This document shows, piece by piece, positions 20,243-27,103 of a DNA stretch of 31,198 bases. The stretch covers positions 1 to 31,198 of the forward strand of contig JAFTKA010000005.1 in assembly GCA_017456105.1 (NCBI GenBank), in the 5' to 3' direction. The DNA is from Oscillospiraceae bacterium. Lineage in GTDB: Bacteria; Bacillota_A; Clostridia; Oscillospirales; Oscillospiraceae. The translations under genes were made by a program, and so were the position numbers. Each line of letters begins with the position of its first letter. Positions within the stretch are counted from its first letter, which is position 1. A model generated the notes under the pieces. The model was not told where the DNA came from. It searched no databases and saw only the letters and a program-made list of their open reading frames with translations.

Positions 20243-22264
20243 ATGCGAATTGCTTTGGCGGGCAATCCCAACTCCGGCAAGACCACCATGTACAATGCCC
20301 TGACGGGTGCCAACGAAAAGGTGGGTAACTGGGCCGGCGTTACTGTGGACAAAAAGGAACGCCCCATCAAGAAGATCTATGCCGGTGATCAGCATCTGAT
20401 CGCTGTGGACCTTCCCGGTGCTTACTCCATGTCCCCTTTTACCAGCGAGGAGAGCATTACCAGCACCTACGTGAAGAATGAAAATCCCGACGTGATCATC
20501 AACATCGTGGACGCCACCAACCTAAGCCGCAGTCTGTTCTTTACTACTCAGCTTTTGGAACTGGGAATTCCGGTTGTTGTGGCTTTGAACAAGAGCGACG
20601 TGAACAAGAAAAAGGAAACTGTGATCGACAGCCAGGCCCTCTCCCAGAAGCTGGGCTGTGCCGTGGTGGAAACCGTTTCCACCTCCCATGAGGGTCTGAA
20701 GGCCGTGGTTGAAAAGGCAGTCTCCGTTGTCGGCAGCAACCAGACCGCCCCCTATCATCAGAATGGCGTGGATCTTTCTGATAAGTTGGCCGTGCAGAAA
20801 GCGGACCGGGAGCGATTCACCTTTGTAAACGGCATCGTAAATCAGGTGGAAAGCCGAAAGGTACTTACCAAAAACAGAAACTTCAGCGACGCCATTGACA
20901 ATGTACTTACCAACAAATGGCTGGGTATCCCCATCTTTGCCGTGGTGATGTTCCTGGTGTTCCAAATCTCCCAGGTATGGGTTGGTCCATGGATCGCCGA
21001 TGGCTTCACCTTGCCCGGCGGCAAATTCGTTCCCGGCCTTGTGCCTTTGCTGGAAAACTTCCAGGCTTGGGTAGGCGGACTTTTGGAAAACGCCAGTCCC
21101 CTGCTTTCCGCTTTGCTGGTAGACGGTGTCATTGGCGGCGTGATCGCCGTGGTTGGCTTCCTGCCTCTGGTGATGGTGATGTATTTCCTGATCGCGATTT
21201 TGGAGGATTGCGGCTATATGTCCCGTGTGGCCGTGGTGCTGGACCCCATCTTCAAAAGAGTCGGCCTTTCCGGCAGATCTGTGATCCCCTTCGTCATTAC
21301 GGTCGGCTGTGCCGTACCCGGAATTATGGCCTCCCGCACCATTCGCGATGAGCGGGAACGCAGAGCCACCGCCATGCTGGCACCCTTTATGCCCTGCGGT
21401 GCCAAGATTCCTGTGATAGCCCTGTTCGCCGGTGCATTCTTTGACAATGCCGGCTGGGTCAGCACGGTCATGTACCTGACCGGTATCGTACTGATCTTCC
21501 TGGGAGCCCTGCTGGTAAGAAGTATTACCGGCCATAAAAAGAAATCCTTCTTCATTATGGAGCTGCCCGAGTATAAAGCCCCCTCCCTGTTGGGTGCTTT
21601 TAAGTCCATGTGCAGCCGCGGCTGGGCATACATCGTCAAGGCCGCTACCATCATCTTGCTGTGCAATACCGCTGTTCAGCTTATGCAGTCCTTCGATTGG
21701 AGCCTCCAGCTTGCCCAATCGGCGGAAACCTCCATTTTGGCAACCATCGCAAAACCCTTTGCATACATATTGTTCCCCATAGTGGGTGTCCTGTCCTGGC
21801 AACTTGCAGCTGCCGCCGTAACCGGCTTTATTGCCAAGGAAAATGTCGTTGGCACGCTGGCCGTCTGCTTCGTAGGTCTTAATAATCTCATCGACACAGA
21901 GGAGCTTGCGATGCTGGAGGGTGCAGGTGTTGAGGTTGCAGGCATTATGGCGATCACCAAAATTGCCGCCCTGGCCTATCTGATGTTCAACCTTTACTCT
22001 CCCCCCTGCTTTGCGGCCATCGGTGCTATGAATGCGGAAATGAAAAGTAAAAAATGGCTGTTTGCCGGCATTGGCCTGCAGCTGGGCGTAGGCTATACGG
22101 TTTCTTATCTTGTATATACCGTCGGCACGCTGATCACCGAACCGAATCTTTTGAATATCCCCGGCGCACTGGGTGGTCTTGCTGTTGTGATCCTTTTTGC
22201 AGCCATTGTTATGGCACTGTGTTTCCGCATGCAGGACGCCAAAACACCTGTTCTGAGTAAATAA
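20243..22264 (+). CDS. feoB: Ferrous iron transport protein B
   Basis: FeoB imports Fe2+ through the cytoplasmic membrane and is driven or gated by a cytoplasmic G domain. The 673-residue protein starts with the G domain: G1 GNPNSGKTT (residues 7-15), G3 DLPGAYS (56-62) and G4 NKSD (116-119). Two Gate domains follow, with GCAVPGIMASRTI and MPCGAKIPVIALFAGAFF carrying the conserved Cys-containing pore segments, and the C-terminal AAAVTGFIAKENVVGTL helix region. It is shorter than the 773-residue E. coli protein, as common in Firmicutes. GGAGG precedes the ATG. A FeoB-associated Cys-rich peptide gene follows 2 nt downstream. Confidence 0.97.
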   Translation: MRIALAGNPNSGKTTMYNALTGANEKVGNWAGVTVDKKERPIKKIYAGDQHLIAVDLPGAYSMSPFTSEESITSTYVKNENPDVIINIVDATNLSRSLFFTTQLLELGIPVVVALNKSDVNKKKETVIDSQALSQKLGCAVVETVSTSHEGLKAVVEKAVSVVGSNQTAPYHQNGVDLSDKLAVQKADRERFTFVNGIVNQVESRKVLTKNRNFSDAIDNVLTNKWLGIPIFAVVMFLVFQISQVWVGPWIADGFTLPGGKFVPGLVPLLENFQAWVGGLLENASPLLSALLVDGVIGGVIAVVGFLPLVMVMYFLIAILEDCGYMSRVAVVLDPIFKRVGLSGRSVIPFVITVGCAVPGIMASRTIRDERERRATAMLAPFMPCGAKIPVIALFAGAFFDNAGWVSTVMYLTGIVLIFLGALLVRSITGHKKKSFFIMELPEYKAPSLLGAFKSMCSRGWAYIVKAATIILLCNTAVQLMQSFDWSLQLAQSAETSILATIAKPFAYILFPIVGVLSWQLAAAAVTGFIAKENVVGTLAVCFVGLNNLIDTEELAMLEGAGVEVAGIMAITKIAALAYLMFNLYSPPCFAAIGAMNAEMKSKKWLFAGIGLQLGVGYTVSYLVYTVGTLITEPNLLNIPGALGGLAVVILFAAIVMALCFRMQDAKTPVLSK

Positions 22265-22266
22265 TT

Positions 22267-22422
22267 ATGGAAAACTATATTATCGCGGCGATTTTGATCG
22301 CCATTATCGGCAGTATTATATTCTATCTGATCAGGGCGAAGAAAAAAGGGCAGACCTGCGTAGGCTGCCCCTATGCCAAGAATTGCTCCGGCAAATGTAA
22401 TCAAAACACGGGCGGTCAATGA
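22267..22422 (+). CDS. FeoB-associated Cys-rich membrane peptide
   Basis: A 51-residue peptide starting 2 nt after the feoB stop codon. Residues 4-23 form a membrane helix, followed by a Lys-rich turn and a Cys cluster CVGCPYAKNCSGKC with four Cys. Size, order and position match the FeoB-associated Cys-rich protein family (PF12669), proposed to hand iron on or to act in place of FeoC. No separate Shine-Dalgarno is visible, so translation is probably coupled to feoB. Its stop codon lies inside the loop of the operon terminator. Confidence 0.9.
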   Translation: MENYIIAAILIAIIGSIIFYLIRAKKKGQTCVGCPYAKNCSGKCNQNTGGQ

Positions 22423-22439
22423 CCGCCCGTGTTATTTTT
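22405..22439 (+). terminator. Terminator of the feo operon
   Basis: AACACGGGCGGT (22405-22416) pairs with ACCGCCCGTGTT (22422-22433), followed by ATTTTT. It overlaps the end of the Cys-rich peptide gene. Confidence 0.88.
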
Positions 22440-22444
22440 ATGCG

Positions 22445-22515
22445 GGGCGATTTGCAAACCGCCCATATCCGCCCGCACCACAACTAACCTTGTAGGGAAC
22501 GGATATATCCGTTCC
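22445..22515. repeat. Two adjacent short palindromic repeats
   Basis: A GGGCGATTTG...CGCCC palindrome at 22445-22464 (one mismatch) is followed by the perfect 20-bp palindrome GGAACGGATATATCCGTTCC at 22496-22515. The first resembles the repeat at 5656-5675. Nothing coding is seen. Confidence 0.65.
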
Positions 22516-22527
22516 ACTGGGGTGTAA

Positions 22528-22576
22528 CCGGGGTGTTGCATATAAATGGGTTCGAATCCGTCAGGAACGAGGACCA
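22528..22576 (+). pseudogene. Decayed tRNA-Pro-like remnant, inverted relative to the intact tRNA
   Basis: On the plus strand CCGGGGTGTTGC resembles the 5' end of the neighbouring tRNA-Pro, and GGTTCGAATCC...GGACCA resembles its T-arm and 3' end; the middle (D-arm remainder and anticodon arm) is missing. The T-stem no longer pairs fully, so it is not functional. It faces the intact tRNA-Pro across the terminator hairpin. Confidence 0.5.
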
Positions 22577-22579
22577 AAT

Positions 22580-22609
22580 AAAAGAGGGAGGCTACTGCCT
22601 CCCTCTTTT
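22580..22609. terminator. Terminator of tRNA-Pro(GGG), symmetric
   Basis: AAAAGAGGGAGGC (22580-22592) pairs with GCCTCCCTCTTTT (22597-22609) around TACT. On the minus strand it follows the tRNA CCA end directly. Confidence 0.92.
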
Positions 22610-22612
22610 ACT

Positions 22613-22689
22613 TGGTCCGAGTGACTGGATTCGAACCAGCGGCCTCTTGAACCCCATTCAAGCGCGATACCAAACTTCGCCACACCCGG
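22613..22689 (-). tRNA. tRNA-Pro (anticodon GGG)
   Basis: A 77-nt cloverleaf with encoded CCA. Acceptor CCGGGTG/CACTCGG, D-stem GCGA/TCGC, anticodon stem CTTGA/TCAAG with loop ATGGGGT (anticodon GGG) and T-arm GCTGG-TTCGAAT-CCAGT. It reads CCC and CCU codons. Confidence 0.95.
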
Positions 22690-22719
22690 ATTTTGCCTGC
22701 GTTTTTCGATTGCTAAAGT

Positions 22720-22748
22720 ATACTATCACACTCTGCCGAAAAATGCAA
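22720..22748 (-). promoter_or_regulatory. Promoter of tRNA-Pro(GGG)
   Basis: Minus-strand TTGCAT (22743-22748) and TAGTAT (22720-22725) with a 17-bp spacer. Confidence 0.7.
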
Positions 22749-22775
22749 GCATTATTTTATCTTTTTGGGAATTTT

Positions 22776-23000
22776 TTATTCGCCCACGTCGGACTTGATG
22801 ACTTTACCCACATTCCACAATGTTACAACCTGCTTTTCGGCCTCAGCCTTCTGCTGATCGTTACTGTACTCCACATACACCGTGTGAGCACTGCAGTCGC
22901 TGCACTCCACCTGCACGTTCCAGCCGCCCTCATGGACCACAAAGCCCGTTCCCCGGCAGATGGGGCATTCTTCCAACTCAAAATTGGGATTCACTTCCAT
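22776..23000 (-). CDS. Lar-like small zinc-ribbon protein
   Basis: A 74-residue protein with CPIC (Cys12, Cys15) and CSDC (Cys33, Cys36), then an acidic helix with AEAEKQVVTLWNVGK. CxxC-CxxC followed by a helix containing WN is the pattern of Lar-type restriction alleviation proteins and related zinc ribbons. Lar proteins of phages modulate type I restriction, but many chromosomal relatives have no known role, and no restriction genes are near. ATG 23000 has AAGGAG at 7 nt; an upstream in-frame ATG has no such site and would overlap the DUF2344 gene. It appears to be the last gene of the radical SAM transcription unit. Confidence 0.75.
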   Translation of the reverse strand: MEVNPNFELEECPICRGTGFVVHEGGWNVQVECSDCSAHTVYVEYSNDQQKAEAEKQVVTLWNVGKVIKSDVGE

Positions 23001-23011
23001 AATAACACTCC

Positions 23012-23671
23012 TTACCTGAAGATATTGTTTTCCTTGTCGAACACTTCCAGACGGCTGCATTTGCTGAAACTGGGGCTCAGCTCCGGCAGATACTTTTCGA
23101 TCGCCGCCACCAACTGTGCAGGATTTAATGTGGGATTCTGACAGCAGACAGTTGCCATCAGCACCAATTCCCCTGCCCCGGTCTTTTCTACCGTCAGATG
23201 TTGGATCATGGGGATAATATCCTGCTCCTGTATTCCGTTTTTGGTTTTCTTGCTGACCGTCAAAGACTCTCTTGTAAACAACGCCTTGATTGCCGTTTCC
23301 GCTCCGGCAGGTACACCGCCATCGTATTCCAGCGTAACCTTGCAGGAAAGGAAGGCCAGATCCCGGATCTTTTTGCCACCCTCATAGACCTCCAGGACCT
23401 CCACGCCGCTGACCAAAGCCTTGTTGAGTCTTTCTTTGATTTCCTCACAGGCAACCGTTTCACCGCTCAGGTCAAAGTCCAGCAGTTCACAGTGGCTCTC
23501 TACGCCCACAGACAGTGGCAGTGCGATGGAAACCGAGGGTCTGGGGTTGAAGCCCTGGGTATGGGTCAGGGGCAGGCCCGCCCGCTTAAAGGCTCGCTGG
23601 AACAGACGCATCAGATCCAAATGGGAGATAAAGATCGCATTTCCCGTTTTTTGAAACAGTAATCTAGCCAT
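23012..23671 (-). CDS. DUF2344/TIGR03936 radical SAM-associated protein
   Basis: A 219-residue protein with the family start RLLFQKTGNAIFISHLDLMRLFQRAFKRA (read in parts) and QGFNPRPSVSIALPLSVGVES, both hallmark segments. The family always accompanies, or is fused to, the TIGR03960-type radical SAM protein, and here it overlaps that gene by 8 bp. The pair is normally found near rng and rplU; that neighbourhood is absent here, at least on this side. Biochemical role is unknown; a ribosome- or RNA-linked modification is a common guess. Confidence 0.93.
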   Translation of the reverse strand: MARLLFQKTGNAIFISHLDLMRLFQRAFKRAGLPLTHTQGFNPRPSVSIALPLSVGVESHCELLDFDLSGETVACEEIKERLNKALVSGVEVLEVYEGGKKIRDLAFLSCKVTLEYDGGVPAGAETAIKALFTRESLTVSKKTKNGIQEQDIIPMIQHLTVEKTGAGELVLMATVCCQNPTLNPAQLVAAIEKYLPELSPSFSKCSRLEVFDKENNIFR

Positions 23672-25499
23672 CGCACTTGCCCTCCGTCAGTAACCTGTCA
23701 GCACCGCAGCCGCTGCAGCCGTGCCGGCAGTCCGGGGTGATTTTCGCCTCATAGGCCCGCTTTCTCTCTCTGCGTAAAAAGGCCTTGGAAACGCCCACGT
23801 CCACGGTATCCCAGGGAAGAACTTCGTTTTCTTCGTAACCTCTGACGGTATAGAAATCCGGGTCAATGCCGCAGGCCTCAAAGGCCTCCAGCCACTTATC
23901 AATAGAGAAGTACTCGTCCCAGCCGTCCAACACCGCACCCCGCTTTGCCGCTTCCTCGATCACAGGTCCAAGACGGCGGTCGCCTCTTGCCATGACCGCC
24001 TCCAGCCGGCTTAAGTCCGGTCCGTGGTAATTATATTCTATGGACTTTGCGTAAAAATGACTCTTGAGTAGCTTACATCTGCGAAGATATTCTTCAGGGC
24101 TGATCTGCTTTTCCCACTGGAAAGGTGTATGGGGCTTTGGTACAAAATAGGCCGTCGCCACGTGGACTCGCAGTCCCCGCTTTTTATTGGTGGCGTGTTC
24201 TTTCCAGGTTTGGATCACCTTATAAACAAGCTCCGCAATACCCAGCACGTCCTCGTCGGTCTCCGTGGGCAGGCCCAGCATAAAGTAGAGCTTCACATTG
24301 CTCCAGCCGCCGGAGAATGCGATCTGACAGGTGGTGAGGATCTCCTCCTCTGTCAGATTTTTATTGATCACGTCCCGAAGCCGCTGAGTACCGGCCTCCG
24401 GAGCAAAGGTCAGACCGCTTTTACGAAGCGTCTGCAGCTTTTGCATCAGCTCCCGGGAGAAATTATCCGCCCGCAAGGAGGGCACGGACAAATTGATCCT
24501 GTGATCGGCACAGTATGGGATCATCTGATCTGTCAGTTCTTTCAGCTCCCGGTAATCGGAGGTGGAAAGGCTGGACAGGGTGATTTCATTATGGCCGGAA
24601 TCTTCCATCGTCTCCACGCCCTGCCGATAGAGGGTCTCGGCACTTTTTCTTCTGACCGGGCGGCAGGAAAAGCCTGCCTGACAGAACCGGCAGCCCCGGA
24701 TACAGCCCCGGAACAGCTCCAAATTGGCTCTGTCGTGGACGATCTCCGTGGAGGGTACGATCATTTTTGTAGGATAATAGGCATTGTCCAGGTCGTTAAT
24801 AATGCGTTTTTGCACTGTTTTCGGAGCATTGTTTTGGGGTATGATCTCCTTGATCGTGCCGTCATCACAGTAAGTATGCTCATAAAAAGACGGAACATAT
24901 ACCCCCGGGATCTTGGCAACTTCCCGCAAAAAGTCTTCCTTTTCCCAATTTTCCGTCTTGGCTTTGTCGTACAAGGATACTACCTCTACGGTGATCTCCT
25001 CACCCTCGCCAAGACAGAAAAAGTCCACAAATTCCGCCAAAGGCTCCGGATTGAAGGCACACACACCCCCGGCAAAAACCATATTCTTAAGGCCCTTGCG
25101 ATCCTTGGCGTGCAGCGGAACACCGGAAAGATCCAGCATATTGACAATGTTTGTATAGCACATCTCATAGCCGATGGTGAAGGCGATCATATCAAAATCC
25201 TTCACTGATCTTTGACTCTCCAACGCCCACAACGGAAGAGAATGCTTCCGCATCGCCTGCTCCATATCGCCCCAGGGGGCAAAGACTCGCTGACACCAAA
25301 CGCCGTCCATCTCATTCATCACGCCATAGAGGATCCGCATACCCACATTGGACATACCGATCTCATAGGTGTCCGGGAAACAAAAAGCCACCTGCACACG
25401 GGTGGTGGCAGGGTCTTTTTGGATCTCATTATATTCGCCTCCCGTGTACCGTGCAGGCTTTTGCACGGTGGGGAGAATTCTCTGCAGTAATTGGGTCAT
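23664..25499 (-). CDS. TIGR03960-family radical SAM protein
   Basis: A 611-residue protein. The N-terminal part resembles a B12-binding-like fold (FPDTYEIGMSNVGMRILY, IGYEMCYTNIVNML, GGVCAFNPEPLAEFVD). The radical SAM core holds the cluster motif Cys266, Cys270 and Cys273 in FRGCIRGCRFCQAG, followed by LSSLSTSDY and KLYFMLGLPTETDED. A second Cys cluster (CRHGCSGCG) lies at the C-terminus. Family members have no established reaction. It starts at 25499 behind an AGAGGTACGG stretch and is coupled to the DUF2344 gene. It is downstream of the M50 protease gene by 38 bp. Confidence 0.94.
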   Translation of the reverse strand: MTQLLQRILPTVQKPARYTGGEYNEIQKDPATTRVQVAFCFPDTYEIGMSNVGMRILYGVMNEMDGVWCQRVFAPWGDMEQAMRKHSLPLWALESQRSVKDFDMIAFTIGYEMCYTNIVNMLDLSGVPLHAKDRKGLKNMVFAGGVCAFNPEPLAEFVDFFCLGEGEEITVEVVSLYDKAKTENWEKEDFLREVAKIPGVYVPSFYEHTYCDDGTIKEIIPQNNAPKTVQKRIINDLDNAYYPTKMIVPSTEIVHDRANLELFRGCIRGCRFCQAGFSCRPVRRKSAETLYRQGVETMEDSGHNEITLSSLSTSDYRELKELTDQMIPYCADHRINLSVPSLRADNFSRELMQKLQTLRKSGLTFAPEAGTQRLRDVINKNLTEEEILTTCQIAFSGGWSNVKLYFMLGLPTETDEDVLGIAELVYKVIQTWKEHATNKKRGLRVHVATAYFVPKPHTPFQWEKQISPEEYLRRCKLLKSHFYAKSIEYNYHGPDLSRLEAVMARGDRRLGPVIEEAAKRGAVLDGWDEYFSIDKWLEAFEACGIDPDFYTVRGYEENEVLPWDTVDVGVSKAFLRRERKRAYEAKITPDCRHGCSGCGADRLLTEGKCDG

Positions 25500-25537
25500 A
25501 TCCGTACCTCTTTTTCAAGATGGTACTATTGTACCCT

Positions 25538-26098
25538 TTATGCGTCCCGTTTGCAAGGTATTTTTCTGCTCTTATACAGAAGAACGAGGGGGATCATCAA
25601 CGGGATCAGCCCCAGACTCAGCCGCAAGCTACCGTACAGGCCTACCCCAAACAGCAGCACAAGGGTGGCGTTTTCCGGCAGCTTGCAAAGCCAGGGGTGG
25701 CCGGGTGCGTATTTTTCCTGCAGGGCTCTGCAAAACCGGCCGCCGTCCAAAGGAAACACCGGCAATAAATTAAAAACCGCCTGCAAAAAACCGCAGACCG
25801 CCAGCTCCGGAAACCATTTTCTACACAAAATCAGGCACAAGCTTCCCAATGGTCCTGCGATTGCACAAAGGCACTCCCGAAGACCGCCAATATCCGTTTC
25901 TATGACCGCTCCGGAAAGACCCACTTCCATATGCAAAATCTCTGCTTTGCAAGCTCTTAAGGCCAAGTAGTGGCAAGCTTCATGAATGGCAACTGCCGCT
26001 ACCCAGGCAGCGACCCATTTTATGGGCAATAGCAGAAGGCTCAATGCCAAGAACAAGAAAAAACCGGGCTTTATACTAATTGGCACTTTATTGGGCAT
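25538..26098 (-). CDS. M50 family membrane metallopeptidase (SpoIVFB-like)
   Basis: A 186-residue site-2-type protease. HEACH (His39, Glu40, His43) is the zinc motif and NLLPVFPLDGGR (Asp118) the third ligand region; about four to five hydrophobic segments surround them. These features and the short length are closest to SpoIVFB, the sporulation protease that cleaves pro-sigma-K, but a general S2P protease is equally possible. It overlaps the preceding small membrane protein gene by 11 bp, which recalls the spoIVFA-spoIVFB pair. The protein is in the membrane with an intramembrane active site. Confidence 0.88.
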   Translation of the reverse strand: MPNKVPISIKPGFFLFLALSLLLLPIKWVAAWVAAVAIHEACHYLALRACKAEILHMEVGLSGAVIETDIGGLRECLCAIAGPLGSLCLILCRKWFPELAVCGFLQAVFNLLPVFPLDGGRFCRALQEKYAPGHPWLCKLPENATLVLLFGVGLYGSLRLSLGLIPLMIPLVLLYKSRKIPCKRDA

Positions 26099-26348
26099 TA
26101 TCTACGATCTCCTGACAAAAAGCAGTAATTGCCTGCCCCAGGGACTCCCCTGCCCGAATATCCTCTGTAAGGGTGGCCAGGGCCGCCTGGGTTTTATCAG
26201 GATCACCCGGCAAAAGCCACTTCCAGCCACCTGCCAATAATCCGATCGCCAAAGCTCCAGCAATGACCCACCGAACAGGAAACTTCTTTGCCTGTTTTAT
26301 GGGAAATTTATAGGCCGTTTCCTGACTGTATGCAATTTTGTATCCCAT
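26088..26348 (-). CDS. Small single-pass membrane protein paired with the M50 protease
   Basis: An 86-residue protein with a basic N-terminus, one transmembrane helix (about residues 27-46), and an acidic C-terminal region of 40 residues. I recognise no family. A GGGGGGATCACA sequence precedes the ATG. By its position and overlap with the M50 gene it could be a regulator or partner of the protease, playing the role SpoIVFA has for SpoIVFB, but it lacks the M23-like domain of SpoIVFA and there is no sequence evidence for that role. Confidence 0.7.
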   Translation of the reverse strand: MGYKIAYSQETAYKFPIKQAKKFPVRWVIAGALAIGLLAGGWKWLLPGDPDKTQAALATLTEDIRAGESLGQAITAFCQEIVDNAQ

Positions 26349-26414
26349 TGTGATCCCCCCCAGTGCAGTTTACGGCAGGCAGGATCGAGAAATGCCCAAA
26401 ATCTCCCTTAGGAC

Positions 26415-26443
26415 TTGACAAGGCATAAAATATTCAATATAAT
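26415..26443 (+). promoter_or_regulatory. Promoter of tRNA-Pro(CGG)
   Basis: TTGACA (26415-26420) and TATAAT (26438-26443), 17-bp spacer: perfect consensus, 11 bp before the tRNA. Confidence 0.95.
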
Positions 26444-26454
26444 TAGCTGGCCAA

Positions 26455-26531
26455 CGGGGTGTGGCGAAGTTTGGTATCGCGCTTGGTTCGGGTCCAAGAG
26501 GCCTCGGGTTCAAATCCCGACACTCCGACCA
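26455..26531 (+). tRNA. tRNA-Pro (anticodon CGG)
   Basis: A 77-nt cloverleaf with encoded CCA. Acceptor CGGGGTG/CACTCCG, anticodon stem CTTGG/CCAAG with loop TTCGGGT (anticodon CGG), T-arm TCGGG-TTCAAAT-CCCGA. It reads CCG. The D-arm and anticodon 5' side are nearly identical to tRNA-Pro(GGG) at 22613-22689. Confidence 0.95.
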
Positions 26532-26568
26532 AAAAATAAGAGGGTGCTTTCGCACCCTCTTATTTTTT
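26531..26568 (+). terminator. Terminator of tRNA-Pro(CGG)
   Basis: A 17-bp stem (26531-26547 with 26552-26568) around TTTC with A and T runs at the base; it begins at the last A of the tRNA. Confidence 0.95.
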
Positions 26569-26571
26569 CGT

Positions 26572-26595
26572 CTCCGTGTCGGGATTTGAAAGGCC
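26572..26595 (-). pseudogene. Inverted remnant of the tRNA-Pro(CGG) 3' end
   Basis: Read on the minus strand, GGCCT then TTCAAATCCCGACAC copy the T-arm and acceptor region of the tRNA just upstream, lacking CGGG and with changes in the acceptor end. It mirrors the real tRNA across the terminator. Confidence 0.6.
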
Positions 26596-26598
26596 GGC

Positions 26599-26638
26599 AC
26601 CAGTCCGCAGACTGGTCATGGTAATCCGCTCCCTACAT
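26599..26638. repeat. REP-like fragment with short palindrome
   Basis: ACCAGTC/GACTGGT around CGCA (26599-26616), then ATGGTAATCCGCTCCCTAC, which looks like part of a short intergenic repeat common in related genomes (from memory). It lies at the 3' end of pncC. Confidence 0.45.
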
Positions 26639-27103
26639 TCATAATTGCATTTCCAATATCAGCTTCAGGGCTGTTTCTATAGCACTTTTTCGCACGGCTT
26701 CCCGATCTCCGGTAAAATGGTATTCCCGGCTAAGGCTTTGTTTTGCATCAGCATAGCCGATAAAGACCGTTCCAACGGAATTGCCAAAGTCGTCTCCGTC
26801 CGGGCCGGCTAGACCGGTTACTGACACCGCAATATCCGCAAGAAGAGCCTTTCTTGCTCCCTTTGCCATAGCCTCCGCCACCGGTGCGGATACTGCACCC
26901 TTGGTTTCCAAAAGGTCAGCAGGAACGTCCAAAAGGTTTTCTTTCACCTCATTGGTGTAGCTGATAATACCGCCCTTAAACACGGCGGAGCTGCCGGGCA
27001 CAGCGGTCAGTGCCGCCCCGATACCGCCGCCGGTACAGCTTTCAGCGGTTGCCAGGGTCTTGCCCTGCAAAGCCTTAATCACATTACAGGAAAGGTTCAT
27101 CAT
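26639..27103 (-). CDS. pncC: CinA C-terminal-domain protein, nicotinamide-nucleotide amidase
   Basis: PncC hydrolyses nicotinamide mononucleotide to nicotinate mononucleotide, recycling pyridine nucleotides. The 154-residue protein is the single CinA C-terminal domain: TAESCTGGGIGAALT near the N-terminus, FKGGIISYTNEVK, GAVSAPVAEAMAKGAR and the SVTGLAGPDG loop. The N-terminal molybdopterin-like domain of long CinA is absent. The start (27103 or the adjacent Met codon) lies inside the end of thiI, with a 20-bp overlap, so translation is likely coupled. It ends the comM-thiI-pncC operon. Confidence 0.92.
   Translation of the reverse strand: MMNLSCNVIKALQGKTLATAESCTGGGIGAALTAVPGSSAVFKGGIISYTNEVKENLLDVPADLLETKGAVSAPVAEAMAKGARKALLADIAVSVTGLAGPDGDDFGNSVGTVFIGYADAKQSLSREYHFTGDREAVRKSAIETALKLILEMQL

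Noticed and set aside
20522..21802. Long minus-strand open frame opposite feoB
   Set aside because: His/Gln/Gly-rich nonsense translation typical of an antisense frame of a GC-biased gene.
22528..22576. Intact plus-strand tRNA
   Set aside because: The T-stem pairs poorly and the D and anticodon arms are missing, so I list it as a remnant.
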